In this document: positions 1 through 8,293 of the stretch, piece by piece
How positions within the stretch are numbered: the first letter of the stretch is position 1
Layout of the letters: each line of letters starts with the position of its first letter
Origin: VMCP01 sp964527775
Lineage (GTDB): Bacteria; Bacteroidota; Bacteroidia; NS11-12g; UBA955
Reading direction: 5' to 3'
Length of the DNA: 64,000 nt
Assembly: GCA_964527775.1 (NCBI GenBank)
Contig: CAZGQS010000007.1
Span: 46,655-110,654, forward strand
Program-made: the position numbers and the translations under genes
The notes under the pieces: generated by a model
Told to the model about the DNA's origin: nothing
Databases searched by the model: none
Seen by the model: only the letters and a program-made list of their open reading frames with translations

Positions 1-467
1 AACCGAAAGTCGCATTTCAATTGGGAGCTTACCCTATTTTACCGAGAACTTCAAAATCCCATCATTTGGATGCCTTCCGGGGGACTTTGGGCTGCGCGAA
101 ATTATCATTTTGGACGGTACTATGGCTTTCAGAATCACTTACAATATCAGTCAAGCAAATGGTTTGCACGCTTGAGTACCGATTGGGTAAGAACCCGTGT
201 TCAAGCCTATGAGGGCAGCGATTTTTTGCAACAAATATTCATCCCTGACCTGATGGCAAACATCCAACTAGGCATGAAAATTAAAAATTGGAGCTTTGCC
301 ACAGACCTTGCACACACGGGCAACAGATTCATTCAAACCGATAATGAAAAAGTAATTCCATCATACCAACTCCTCGGAGCGCAAGTAAAATTCACTTTGA
401 AAAAGCAGAGTTTTATCTTGAATGCCCAAAATCTACTAAATACTGTCTATGAAAATATGCCCGGCAG
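1..467 (+). CDS. TonB-dependent receptor, C-terminal fragment (possibly BtuB-type)
   Basis: The gene enters from the left edge and is cut by the assembly gap, so only about 155 residues of the C-terminal outer-membrane barrel are visible. Alternating aromatic and polar strands (for example HFNWELTLFYREL) and the closing pattern NLLNTVYENMPG are typical of the last strands of TonB-dependent receptors, in which LLN..Y...PG precedes the final strand. The next two genes are a DUF4465 protein and a YncE-like lipoprotein, a combination that recurs in Bacteroidota vitamin B12 loci. A cobalamin receptor is therefore the best guess, but substrate-determining regions are not visible. Confidence 0.75.
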
Positions 468-567
468 NNNNNNNNNNNNNNNNNNNNNNNNNNNNNNNNN
501 NNNNNNNNNNNNNNNNNNNNNNNNNNNNNNNNNNNNNNNNNNNNNNNNNNNNNNNNNNNNNNNNNNN
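468..567. other. Assembly gap of 100 N
   Basis: A run of exactly 100 N is the conventional filler for a scaffold gap of unknown size. It removes the last few residues of the receptor and the start of the DUF4465 gene. The reading frames on both sides happen to match, so a naive translation fuses two separate genes. Confidence 0.98.
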
Positions 568-1305
568 GCCAAAGATTACACCAAAGAAGAACCCTCAGAT
601 TTTATGAAACATTTGTATGCAGTCAAGCCAAACATTGACAACAGCAACACCGGACGTGTGCATGCCATCGGTACGCAAAATGCATATTTGACTAGTGCCT
701 TAAATAAGATGGGTCAGTCAATTTATAGTTTTCAAGTAGCAAACACCACCTATGCCTATAATAGCATGAAACTGGGTGATAACATCGGAAAAAAATTCAC
801 TGCAGCTGACAACGATACGTTTGTGTTGATCATACAAGGTTACCGTGAAGATTCAATGGTAGAACAACAACTGATTTACCTTGCCGATTTTCGATTGGGC
901 ATCAATAGCTACATTGCCAATGAATGGATTTCTGTAATAATGAATAACGAAACAGACAGTATCGCTTTTTCATTGGTGAGTTCTGATAACGGTGATTTCG
1001 GTATGAATACTCCAGCCTATTTCGCGCTCGATAACATCACATTGATTGGTCCTGCAAGCGCTAAGAAATTAAATGCCATTTCCTTGCAAGCTTATCCCAA
1101 TCCAGCGGTTGATCAAATAAATTTCAAAAACACACCTCTGAATGTAGTTAAAACCGTTTGCATCGATGCTTTGGGAAGAAACCATTCATTCCATTTAAAT
1201 GTGGATGGAACGGCTCAAGTTGGACATTTGAACGCCGGTGTGTATTGGGTTGAATTGTATGATATTCAAGGAAATATCTATCGTTCCTCTTTCATCAAGA
1301 ATTAA
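568..1305 (+). CDS. DUF4465 domain protein with T9SS type A sorting domain (5' end missing)
   Basis: About 245 residues remain after the gap. The DUF4465 signature is clear: ANTTYAYNSMKLGD, then YLADFRLG, then SSDNGDFGMNTPAYFALDN. The last 80 or so residues, from LQAYPNPAVDQINF, form a C-terminal sorting domain of the type IX secretion system, so the protein is probably exported to the surface or medium. The signal peptide and N-terminal half are lost in the gap. DUF4465 proteins recur beside btuB-like receptors in Bacteroidota, so a B12-binding or receptor-accessory role is inferred. It lies 2 bases upstream of the propeller lipoprotein gene, clearly in the same operon. Confidence 0.8.
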   Translation, partial: AKDYTKEEPSDFMKHLYAVKPNIDNSNTGRVHAIGTQNAYLTSALNKMGQSIYSFQVANTTYAYNSMKLGDNIGKKFTAADNDTFVLIIQGYREDSMVEQQLIYLADFRLGINSYIANEWISVIMNNETDSIAFSLVSSDNGDFGMNTPAYFALDNITLIGPASAKKLNAISLQAYPNPAVDQINFKNTPLNVVKTVCIDALGRNHSFHLNVDGTAQVGHLNAGVYWVELYDIQGNIYRSSFIKN

Positions 1306-1307
1306 AA

Positions 1308-2357
1308 ATGAGATTTTTGGCTTTTTTTCTGGGGATGTTTTTACTGTCAGGAAGCCTGTTGACTTCCTGCACACCCGATGCAAAGCCGGCACCGAAGCCT
1401 AAAGACATCCCTTTAGCCAAAGTTCTGATTTTATGCGAGGGGAACTTCCTGTGGGAAAATGCCCAACTCGATGTATGGTTGCCCGACAGTCAAATCCTCA
1501 TATCTAACGCCTACGAAACTCAAAACAACAAACCTTTAGGTGATGTGTTGCAGTCGGGTTTATATTCCAAAGGTAGACTATGGCTTGCCGTTAATAATTC
1601 GGGCAAAATTTTGGAATTAGATCCCAAGAGTTTGGTGGAGATCAATAAAAACATTACCCCAAATTTTCCCAGATACTTGAGCTACTTACTATCAACCCAG
1701 TCGCTTTTTGTCACAGATTTAAAGAAAAATCAGGTAAGAGAGTTAGATGCAACAGATTTGACCTTGAAGCATGCATATCCAGTTTTGCCTTCAAAGAATG
1801 GCGAATTTTCAGGGTGGACCGAACATATTGTTGATTGGAATCAGAAAATGGTTGCCGCCAATATTGATGGCAATCTTCTAATCATTGATCCTATTTCTAA
1901 AAAGCAAAATTTACTTCCCATTGACAGTGGAGCAAGTTACCTTGCCGTCGATAAATTCAATCAATTGTGGGTGGCTTGCAGAATTGGCAATGAATCTAGC
2001 TTGATTCAAGTTAAACAAGACCTTTCAATTACCGTTCATCGCATTAATAAGCCCATTCAACGCATTTCTTTGGGGGGTAGTAAAGATACCCTTTGGCTTT
2101 TGAGCCAAAATGAAGTTCATTATGTCGTTTTAAGTGAATCTTCCGCTACAATTCAAACACAAAAAGCATTCAGCGTTTCTGGGGCGCAAAATCTATATGC
2201 CTTTGGTATTCATCCTCAAACAGGTGAATTTTATCTGGGCGATGCTCGCGATTATGTGAGTGCCGGAAAAATATTTATTTACAACTCCAGCTTTCAATTG
2301 AAACACACCTTTGAATCTGGTGTCATACCTACTGACTTTGTGTTTGTGGGGATCTAA
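1308..2357 (+). CDS. YncE/BtuG-like beta-propeller surface lipoprotein
   Basis: This is a 349-residue protein with a lipoprotein signal peptide and lipobox LTSC (Cys at about residue 21). The start of the mature domain (ILCEGNFLWENAQLDVW, then LGDVLQSG and LAVNNSGKILELDP) matches the DUF5074/YncE-like seven-bladed propeller family, which includes BtuG, the high-affinity vitamin B12-binding lipoprotein that caps BtuB in Bacteroides. Repeated short blades with LWLA, LFVTD, LLIIDP and LWVACR strands support the propeller. It is the last gene of the receptor / DUF4465 / propeller operon. B12 binding is inferred from family and context. Confidence 0.72.
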   Translation: MRFLAFFLGMFLLSGSLLTSCTPDAKPAPKPKDIPLAKVLILCEGNFLWENAQLDVWLPDSQILISNAYETQNNKPLGDVLQSGLYSKGRLWLAVNNSGKILELDPKSLVEINKNITPNFPRYLSYLLSTQSLFVTDLKKNQVRELDATDLTLKHAYPVLPSKNGEFSGWTEHIVDWNQKMVAANIDGNLLIIDPISKKQNLLPIDSGASYLAVDKFNQLWVACRIGNESSLIQVKQDLSITVHRINKPIQRISLGGSKDTLWLLSQNEVHYVVLSESSATIQTQKAFSVSGAQNLYAFGIHPQTGEFYLGDARDYVSAGKIFIYNSSFQLKHTFESGVIPTDFVFVGI

Positions 2358-2368
2358 AATCTGAACCG

Positions 2369-2376
2369 TATCTTTG
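2369..2376 (+). promoter_or_regulatory. -7 box TATCTTTG
   Basis: Exact match to the Bacteroidota -7 consensus TAnnTTTG, ending 7 bases before the ATG of the LptF/LptG-type permease. The predicted transcript start lies at or within a few bases of the start codon. A TTTG at 2342-2345 is 23 bases upstream, slightly farther than ideal for a -33 element. Confidence 0.6.
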
Positions 2377-2383
2377 CGGCCGC

Positions 2384-3832
2384 ATGTTGCGAATCAAGAA
2401 TATCGACAAACTGGTGCTCCGATCTTACGTGGGGCCATTCATTGTCACTTTCGTATTGAGCTTATTTTTATTCTTGATGCAATTCCTTTGGAAATACATC
2501 GATGAACTTGTAGGGAAAGGCATTCCAACCGGTGTGATGTTAAAGTTGATTGGACTTTCACTGGCTGATTTGGTTCCTATGGCCTTGCCCTTAACTGTAA
2601 TGGTTGCCGCTCTAATGACCTTTGGTAATTTATCTGAGAGTTTTGAGCTTGTTGCCATGAAAAGCAATGGCATCTCTTTGCTCAGAATTTTGAGACCCAT
2701 ATTCATCTTCATGTCTGTATTGGTTGTTGCCAATTTCTTTTTCCTCAATTATATCATCCCCAAAGCCAACCTAGAATTTAAAGCAATGCTGCTGGATCTT
2801 AGATCCAAAAAACCCGCCTTTAACATTGAGCCCGGGCAGTTTTATCAGCAAATAGACGGTGTGGCCATAAGGGTAGGAGAGAAGGAAGCAGATAACGAAA
2901 CCGTTAAAGACGTCCTCATATACGAATACAAACAAGACGACAGTAAACGCTTAAACGTGATTAGAGCCAAACACGGTAAAATGATCATGTCGCCAGATAA
3001 ACGCTTTCTCAATCTAACCCTTTACAAAGGAGTGCGTTATGAAGAAATGACTTCGGCCGAGGATTATCGAAAAACTATGCCATTCAACCAAATGTTTTTT
3101 GAGAAACAAAGCATGGTCATTGATTTATCTAGCCTTGATTTTACCTTTTCTAATCGGGAAAGAATGGCCACTGATTATAGACTGTTGAATGTAAAAAAAC
3201 TGCTTCTCGAAATTGATTCATTTCACATGAGAATGGACAAGCACAAGGAAGACAATGCTCAATATTTGAGCAGATTGATGCATTACAGAAAGTTGTTCCC
3301 TTCGCCTGTCCAAAATCAACCTCAAAATTCTATTAACAACTATATTGAGTTAAAAAATCCGAATATTTATCAAAATTTTGACTCTTCTCAATGGGCATCG
3401 ATGAGGTCTTTAGCCGTTTCCACCGCACGCGGAATGAAGGGCACCTTAGACGGATATGCCGCAACTCAAAAATATGAATATAAAGATGTTGCACTCTACC
3501 AATCTGAACTCCACAAGAAGTTTTCTTATTCGTTTTTGTTGATGATGCTTTTCCTCATTGCCGCTCCGCTTGGGGCCATCATCCAAAAAGGCGGAATTGG
3601 ACTACCATTGGTGATTTCAGTACTTCTTTTTGTGCTTTTCTATGCCATCAACATTACCGGCGAAAAAATGGGTAAAGAGTTAGTTTTCCCCGTTTGGTTT
3701 GGAATGTGGATGAGTACACTTGTACTCTTGCCTATAGCCGTTATCATTACTTTTCAAGCACTAAGAGATAGGTCTACCGTGGGTGGCGGATTTTCATTCA
3801 AAAAGTTATTTACGAAAAAGGCGCCCAAATGA
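2384..3832 (+). CDS. LptF/LptG family permease (YjgP/YjgQ)
   Basis: This is a 482-residue inner-membrane protein. Hydrophobic segments near residues 15-35, 55-80 and 100-125, then a long soluble middle part (about 130-380) and three C-terminal membrane segments (about 385-465), match the architecture of the LPS-export permeases LptF and LptG, which extract lipopolysaccharide with the ATPase LptB. NMIDELVGKG-like and SLADLVPMALPLTVM segments are typical of the N-terminal half. The periplasmic part is longer than in Proteobacteria, as is usual in Bacteroidota. No LptB or partner gene is adjacent. Its stop overlaps the next start (ATGA), so it heads an operon with the glycosyltransferase and ABC exporter, consistent with envelope work. 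Confidence 0.85.
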   Translation: MLRIKNIDKLVLRSYVGPFIVTFVLSLFLFLMQFLWKYIDELVGKGIPTGVMLKLIGLSLADLVPMALPLTVMVAALMTFGNLSESFELVAMKSNGISLLRILRPIFIFMSVLVVANFFFLNYIIPKANLEFKAMLLDLRSKKPAFNIEPGQFYQQIDGVAIRVGEKEADNETVKDVLIYEYKQDDSKRLNVIRAKHGKMIMSPDKRFLNLTLYKGVRYEEMTSAEDYRKTMPFNQMFFEKQSMVIDLSSLDFTFSNRERMATDYRLLNVKKLLLEIDSFHMRMDKHKEDNAQYLSRLMHYRKLFPSPVQNQPQNSINNYIELKNPNIYQNFDSSQWASMRSLAVSTARGMKGTLDGYAATQKYEYKDVALYQSELHKKFSYSFLLMMLFLIAAPLGAIIQKGGIGLPLVISVLLFVLFYAINITGEKMGKELVFPVWFGMWMSTLVLLPIAVIITFQALRDRSTVGGGFSFKKLFTKKAPK

Positions 3833-5010
3833 AGGTTCTAGTTGTTGGAAATCGTTTTCCCTGGCCCCTGCGCGATGGCGGTGCCATTGCCTCCTATAGA
3901 TTGATAAAGGCTTTGAGTGCTGCAGGACATGATGTGGTCTTTTTTTCCTTCAATACGGTAAAACATCATGTATCAGATGAAACTATTGCGGGTGAATTTT
4001 CTTTTTGCAAGACTGTTTCCGTTCCGCTGAATGCTGAAGTTAAGCCTTTTGATGCTTTAAAAAATATTTTTACATCCCATAGCTACTTTTTAGAAAGATA
4101 CGTTCAACCGAATGCCCAAGCCCAATTAAAAGAATTGATTTCTTCCGAGAAATTTGACTTAGCCATCATTGAAGGTTTTTATTCTTCTGCATTTTTACAA
4201 GTACTTAAAGGTCAATTCCCAGTAATGTATAGAGCACATAACCTCGAACATCAAATTTGGCAACGGTTGGCCAACAATGAATCGTCTTGGGTCAAGCGTG
4301 CCTACTTGAACCTCCAAGTGAAACGTTTGAAAAAGGAAGAAATTCACTTATTAAATCAAGTGAATGCAACTATCGCTATTTCCCCATCAGATGCTGCAGT
4401 TTTTCAAGAATTAAGTCCTAAACCCGTGCATCTTTTCCTTCCAGGGGTAGAAATCCAGATCAATGGCAAGTCGAAATTGCAACCGCAAAGTTTATTTCAT
4501 TTGGGTTCTATGGAATGGGATGCAAACCAGCAAGGGGTGGAGTGGTTTTTGAGAAAGGTTTGGCCCCTGGTTCTTGCTGAACACCCTGATTTGACCTTTC
4601 ATTTGGCTGGTAAAGGACTACAGAAAAACGACCCAAGATACTTTCAACAAGGGGTGATGAATCACGGAGAAGTCAAAGACGCTCGAGAATTCATGATCCA
4701 TCACGGCATATGCATTGTTCCCATATTGGCAGGCTCTGGTATTAGAATGAAGCTCTTGGATGCAATGAATTTCGGAATTCCTTGCGTTTCAACTCACATT
4801 GGTGCACAAGGCCTTAAAGTTGAATCTGGAAAGCATTTAGAACTAGCAGACAATCCCAAAGAATTTGCAGCCAAAATCATAGGGTTGTTGAATGACAGAT
4901 TGAAAGCCATTCAAATAGGCAAAAATGCTGCTGCATACATCCAAGAAAATCACAATCCAGTCATCAATTTCGATAGACTGAACCAATTTATAGTTTCCGC
5001 TACATCATAA
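3829..5010 (+). CDS. Glycosyltransferase, GT4-like
   Basis: This 393-residue protein has a two-Rossmann layout. The N-terminal RFPWPLRDGGAIASYR and LSAAGHDVVFFSF are typical of GT-B glycosyltransferases, in which a glycine-rich loop binds the acceptor. The C-terminal half holds LGSMEWDANQQGVEWFL, a catalytic-region IVPILAGSGIRMKLLDAMNFGIPCVST and IGAQGL, matching family 4-type donor-site motifs. It probably transfers a sugar to a cell-surface glycan, but donor and acceptor cannot be told from sequence. The start ATG overlaps the stop of the upstream permease by 4 bases, and the ABC exporter follows after 4 bases. Confidence 0.85.
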   Translation: MKVLVVGNRFPWPLRDGGAIASYRLIKALSAAGHDVVFFSFNTVKHHVSDETIAGEFSFCKTVSVPLNAEVKPFDALKNIFTSHSYFLERYVQPNAQAQLKELISSEKFDLAIIEGFYSSAFLQVLKGQFPVMYRAHNLEHQIWQRLANNESSWVKRAYLNLQVKRLKKEEIHLLNQVNATIAISPSDAAVFQELSPKPVHLFLPGVEIQINGKSKLQPQSLFHLGSMEWDANQQGVEWFLRKVWPLVLAEHPDLTFHLAGKGLQKNDPRYFQQGVMNHGEVKDAREFMIHHGICIVPILAGSGIRMKLLDAMNFGIPCVSTHIGAQGLKVESGKHLELADNPKEFAAKIIGLLNDRLKAIQIGKNAAAYIQENHNPVINFDRLNQFIVSATS

Positions 5011-5014
5011 CACA

Positions 5015-6745
5015 TTGAAAATTCTCATTCAGTATTTAAAGCCTCAAGGCAGGCTCATTTTCTGGGCTCTATTTCTTGCCACCATTTCACAGGTTTTTTC
5101 CATGATGGATCCTTGGGTGGGCAGAAACATCATTGATAAATACCTGAATCAATTTCAGAAATTCAGTCAACATGATTTCATCATGGGTGTTTTAGGTTGG
5201 CTGGGGATAGGGGTAAGCGTTGCAATGATCAGCAGAATTGCTAAAAATCTTCAAGACTATTTTGTGAACGTTGCCATTCAGAAGGCGGGGGCCAGAATTT
5301 TTACTGATGGTATCAAACACACTTTGGCACTTCCATATGCCACCTTCGAAGATCACCGAAGTGGTGAAACACTCAATATTCTACAAAAGGTAAGAACCGA
5401 TTCCGAACGTCTAATTTCTTTGGCTATTAATTTATTATATACCAGCGTAGTAGGTATTGTTTTTGTGTTTGCAGCTTCTTTTTCAGTACACTGGTTGATT
5501 GCTCCGGTATTTTTAAGCGCTATGGTTGTAGTGGGGGTGAGCAGTTCTCTTTTGAGCAAACAAATCAAGTTCATTCAGAAAATCATTATGAAAGAAACCA
5601 GCACTCTTGCGGGAACTACCACTGAAAGTTTGAGAAATATTGAATTGGTTAAAAGCTTAGGGCTAGTCAATCAAGAAATGCGACGAATCAGCAGCAATAC
5701 CCTTAAAATTTTGGGTTTAGAACTGCAAAAAGTGAAAAAAATCAGAACGCTGGGTTTTGTGCAGGGCACCACCGTCAACCTTATGAGAAATGTACTCTTG
5801 TTGTTTCTCAGTTGGATGGTATTTCAAGCCAAGATCACTCCCGGAATGTACATTCAATTTTTATTCTATACTTTTTTTATCTTTAATCCCCTCCAAGAAC
5901 TAGGTACCTTTATCCAAGCTTATAGAGAAGCAGATGTTTCGTTGAATAGATTTGATCAGCTCCTAAAAATGCCAGAAGAAACAATTCCTGCGTCTCCTAA
6001 AATCATGGGCGATATTCAGTCCATTGAATTTAAAAACGTCAGTTTCAAGCATCAATCTGCCAAACAAAATGCCCTAGATAATATTGATTTCTCTCTCCAC
6101 AAGGGCGAAACCATTGCTTTTGTAGGTCCATCAGGTAGCGGTAAAAGCACCATGGTTAAATTGTTGGTAGGCTTGTATTTACCCACAGAGGGCGACATTG
6201 TTTTTAATGGATATTCAGTATCCGAAATAGATAGAAATGAAATCAGATCTCAATTAGGACTGGTATCTCAAGAAAGTCAGCTTTTCTCAGGTACCATTCG
6301 TGAAAATTTACAATTTGTTTCTCCAGAGGCATCGGAACAAGATATTCTAAATGCTTTAAAAGCAGCCGCTACTCAAAATTTATTGCAAAGAGCAGAAAAT
6401 GGTTTAGATACTCAAATAGGAGAGGGTGGAATCAAAGTTTCTGGCGGAGAAAAGCAGCGCCTGTCCATTGCGCGCGCACTGCTTCGCAATCCGAAACTGC
6501 TCATTTTTGATGAAGCTACTAGCGCCTTAGATTCCATCACGGAGAATGAAATAACCGAAACGCTTCGCGATATATCATCCCAAAAAGATAGAATCAACGT
6601 GATGATTGCTCATCGATTGAGCACCATCATGCACGCAGACCGAATTTATGTCCTCGAAAAAGGAAAAATAATTGAAGTGGGCAAGCACACAGAGCTTTTG
6701 GATTTGAAGGGACTGTATTACGCCATGTGGCGACAGCAGACCTAA
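5015..6745 (+). CDS. ABC exporter, fused permease-ATPase (MsbA-like)
   Basis: This is a 576-residue half-transporter. The N-terminal 300 residues contain about six membrane helices of an ABC type I exporter domain. The nucleotide-binding domain carries Walker A GPSGSGKST near residue 371, Q-loop LVSQESQLFSG, signature VSGGEKQRLSIARAL near 475, Walker B LLIFDEATSALD near 495 and the switch His in MIAHRLSTI. It probably flips a lipid, glycolipid or peptide across the inner membrane. The likely start is TTG at 5015, 4 bases after the glycosyltransferase stop; the first in-frame ATG would remove the first helix. The stop overlaps the stop of the opposing GNAT gene. Confidence 0.88.
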   Translation: MKILIQYLKPQGRLIFWALFLATISQVFSMMDPWVGRNIIDKYLNQFQKFSQHDFIMGVLGWLGIGVSVAMISRIAKNLQDYFVNVAIQKAGARIFTDGIKHTLALPYATFEDHRSGETLNILQKVRTDSERLISLAINLLYTSVVGIVFVFAASFSVHWLIAPVFLSAMVVVGVSSSLLSKQIKFIQKIIMKETSTLAGTTTESLRNIELVKSLGLVNQEMRRISSNTLKILGLELQKVKKIRTLGFVQGTTVNLMRNVLLLFLSWMVFQAKITPGMYIQFLFYTFFIFNPLQELGTFIQAYREADVSLNRFDQLLKMPEETIPASPKIMGDIQSIEFKNVSFKHQSAKQNALDNIDFSLHKGETIAFVGPSGSGKSTMVKLLVGLYLPTEGDIVFNGYSVSEIDRNEIRSQLGLVSQESQLFSGTIRENLQFVSPEASEQDILNALKAAATQNLLQRAENGLDTQIGEGGIKVSGGEKQRLSIARALLRNPKLLIFDEATSALDSITENEITETLRDISSQKDRINVMIAHRLSTIMHADRIYVLEKGKIIEVGKHTELLDLKGLYYAMWRQQT

Positions 6746-7170
6746 ATAAGAACCATTTTATAATGCTCAATATCGGCTTCCACAAACAAATCTCCCGCTC
6801 TTGCAAATCCAAATTGAGCATAAAACGACTCTGCATGGGTTTGGGCGTGTAGATAAAGCCTTGGCTTGTTAGGGTAAATTTCGGTCGTTTTTTCTAAACA
6901 AGATTTCACCAATTCTGCACCAATGCCTTTGCCTCTGTATTCCTTTAAAACAGCGAAACGCTCAAGTTTTACGCCATTCTCGGTTTCTCTGAATCTGCAG
7001 GTTCCAGCAGGAATTCCTTGGTGTTTTGCTAAAAAATGTTGACTGCTTTCTTCATATTGGTCGTATTCTTCTTTGGGATCTACCGACTGTTCAATCACAA
7101 AAACTTTACGTCGAATCTCAAAGATATCGGTCATTTGTTGGGCTGTACGCGCTTGAATAATTTCAATCAT
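6742..7170 (-). CDS. GNAT family N-acetyltransferase (ElaA-like)
   Basis: This 142-residue protein has the GNAT acetyl-CoA-binding motif A, RFAVLKEYRGKGIGAELV (R/Q-x-x-G-x-G), and motif B around YLHAQTHAESFYAQFGF. The N-terminus FEIRRKVFVIEQSV is typical of the ElaA subfamily, whose substrate is not well defined. Its TAG stop shares bases with the TAA stop of the convergent ABC exporter (CTAA at 6742-6745). It diverges from the aldolase gene, with two promoter boxes packed in the 53-base gap. Confidence 0.88.
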   Translation of the reverse strand: MIEIIQARTAQQMTDIFEIRRKVFVIEQSVDPKEEYDQYEESSQHFLAKHQGIPAGTCRFRETENGVKLERFAVLKEYRGKGIGAELVKSCLEKTTEIYPNKPRLYLHAQTHAESFYAQFGFARAGDLFVEADIEHYKMVLI

Positions 7171-7182
7171 CAGAAAAATGGT

Positions 7183-7190
7183 TATTTTTG
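7183..7190 (+). promoter_or_regulatory. -7 box TATTTTTG upstream of the aldolase
   Basis: Exact TAnnTTTG match 33 bases before the aldolase ATG. The leader would be about 25-30 bases, A-rich and without a Shine-Dalgarno sequence. Confidence 0.5.
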
Positions 7191-7193
7191 TTC

Positions 7194-7201
7194 CAAATTT
7201 A
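7194..7201 (-). promoter_or_regulatory. -7 box TAAATTTG upstream of the GNAT gene
   Basis: Minus-strand TAnnTTTG match, 23 bases before the GNAT start codon. It faces the plus-strand box at 7183-7190, so transcripts from the two would overlap at their 5' ends if both are used. Confidence 0.4.
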
Positions 7202-7223
7202 ACCCATAATAAAGAAAATACGA

Positions 7224-8282
7224 ATGTCGAACACCAACATCGAACAACTGTTAGGAAAAGATGCAGAGTATCTTTTGAATCACAAATGCAACACCATCAG
7301 CAAAGAGAACATCCATTTACCAGGTGCTGACTTCGTTGATCGCATTTTTGCTCAAACCAATCGTTCAACTCAAGTATTGCGTTCGTTGCAATCACTATAC
7401 GGGCACGGACGTTTGGCTAACACGGGTTATTTGAGCATTCTTCCAGTTGACCAAGGCATAGAACATAGCGCAGGGGCTTCATTTGCACCCAACCCCATAT
7501 ATTTTGATCCAGAAAACATCATCAAACTTGCCATAGAAGGCGGTTGCAATGCCGTTGCTTCAACTTATGGTGTGCTAGCCATGAACTCAAGAAAATATGC
7601 TCATAAGATTCCATTTATTGTGAAAATCAATCACAATGAATTCTTGTCTTACCCCAATAAGTTTGATCAATTCATGTTTGGATCTGTTCGTGATGCTTGG
7701 AACTTAGGAGCTGCTGCCGTTGGTGCTACCATTTACTTTGGAAGTCCTGAGAGTTCTAGACAAATCATGGAAGTTGCTAAAGCTTTCGAAGAAGCACATT
7801 CTTTGGGTATGGCAACCATCTTGTGGTGCTACACTCGTAACAACGGTTTTAAAGTTGATGGTGTTGATTATCACACTTCTGCTGATTTAACTGGTCAAGC
7901 CAATCATTTGGGTGTTACCATTCAAGCAGATATCATCAAGCAAAAACTTCCAACCAATAACGGTGGATATAACGCAACAAAGCACGGAAAAACTCATCCT
8001 AAAGTATACTCAGAACTTACCACTGATCACCCCATTGACCTCACTCGTTATCAAGTAGCAAATTGTTACATGGGCCGCGCAGGTTTGATCAATTCAGGTG
8101 GAGAAGCAAAAGGCCAAGGAGATATCGAAGAGGCAGTATTTACAGCAGTTGTAAACAAACGTGCTGCTGGCTCTGGTTTGATTTTAGGAAGAAAAGCATT
8201 CCAAAAACCATTGACCGAAGGTGTTCAATTGCTGAACTCTGTTCAAGATGTTTATCTTGACTCATCAGTAACTATCGCATAA
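7224..8282 (+). CDS. fbaB: Class I fructose-bisphosphate aldolase, FbaB/DhnA type
   Basis: This 352-residue enzyme cleaves fructose 1,6-bisphosphate to dihydroxyacetone phosphate and glyceraldehyde 3-phosphate in glycolysis, acting in reverse in gluconeogenesis. Family markers include SILPVDQGIEHSAGASFAPNP near the start, IPFIVKINHNEF in the barrel core and the C-terminal phosphate-binding region SGLILGRKAFQKPL. This is the DeoC/FbaB Schiff-base family, not the zinc class II enzyme. A promoter box and a 33-base A-rich stretch precede it. accD starts 11 bases downstream, so the genes may be cotranscribed. Confidence 0.9.
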   Translation: MSNTNIEQLLGKDAEYLLNHKCNTISKENIHLPGADFVDRIFAQTNRSTQVLRSLQSLYGHGRLANTGYLSILPVDQGIEHSAGASFAPNPIYFDPENIIKLAIEGGCNAVASTYGVLAMNSRKYAHKIPFIVKINHNEFLSYPNKFDQFMFGSVRDAWNLGAAAVGATIYFGSPESSRQIMEVAKAFEEAHSLGMATILWCYTRNNGFKVDGVDYHTSADLTGQANHLGVTIQADIIKQKLPTNNGGYNATKHGKTHPKVYSELTTDHPIDLTRYQVANCYMGRAGLINSGGEAKGQGDIEEAVFTAVVNKRAAGSGLILGRKAFQKPLTEGVQLLNSVQDVYLDSSVTIA

Positions 8283-8293
8283 TTTTGAAAGAT

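Noticed and set aside
70..1305. One continuous 411-residue frame
   Set aside because: It bridges the 100 N gap; the two sides belong to different families (TonB receptor barrel and DUF4465-T9SS).
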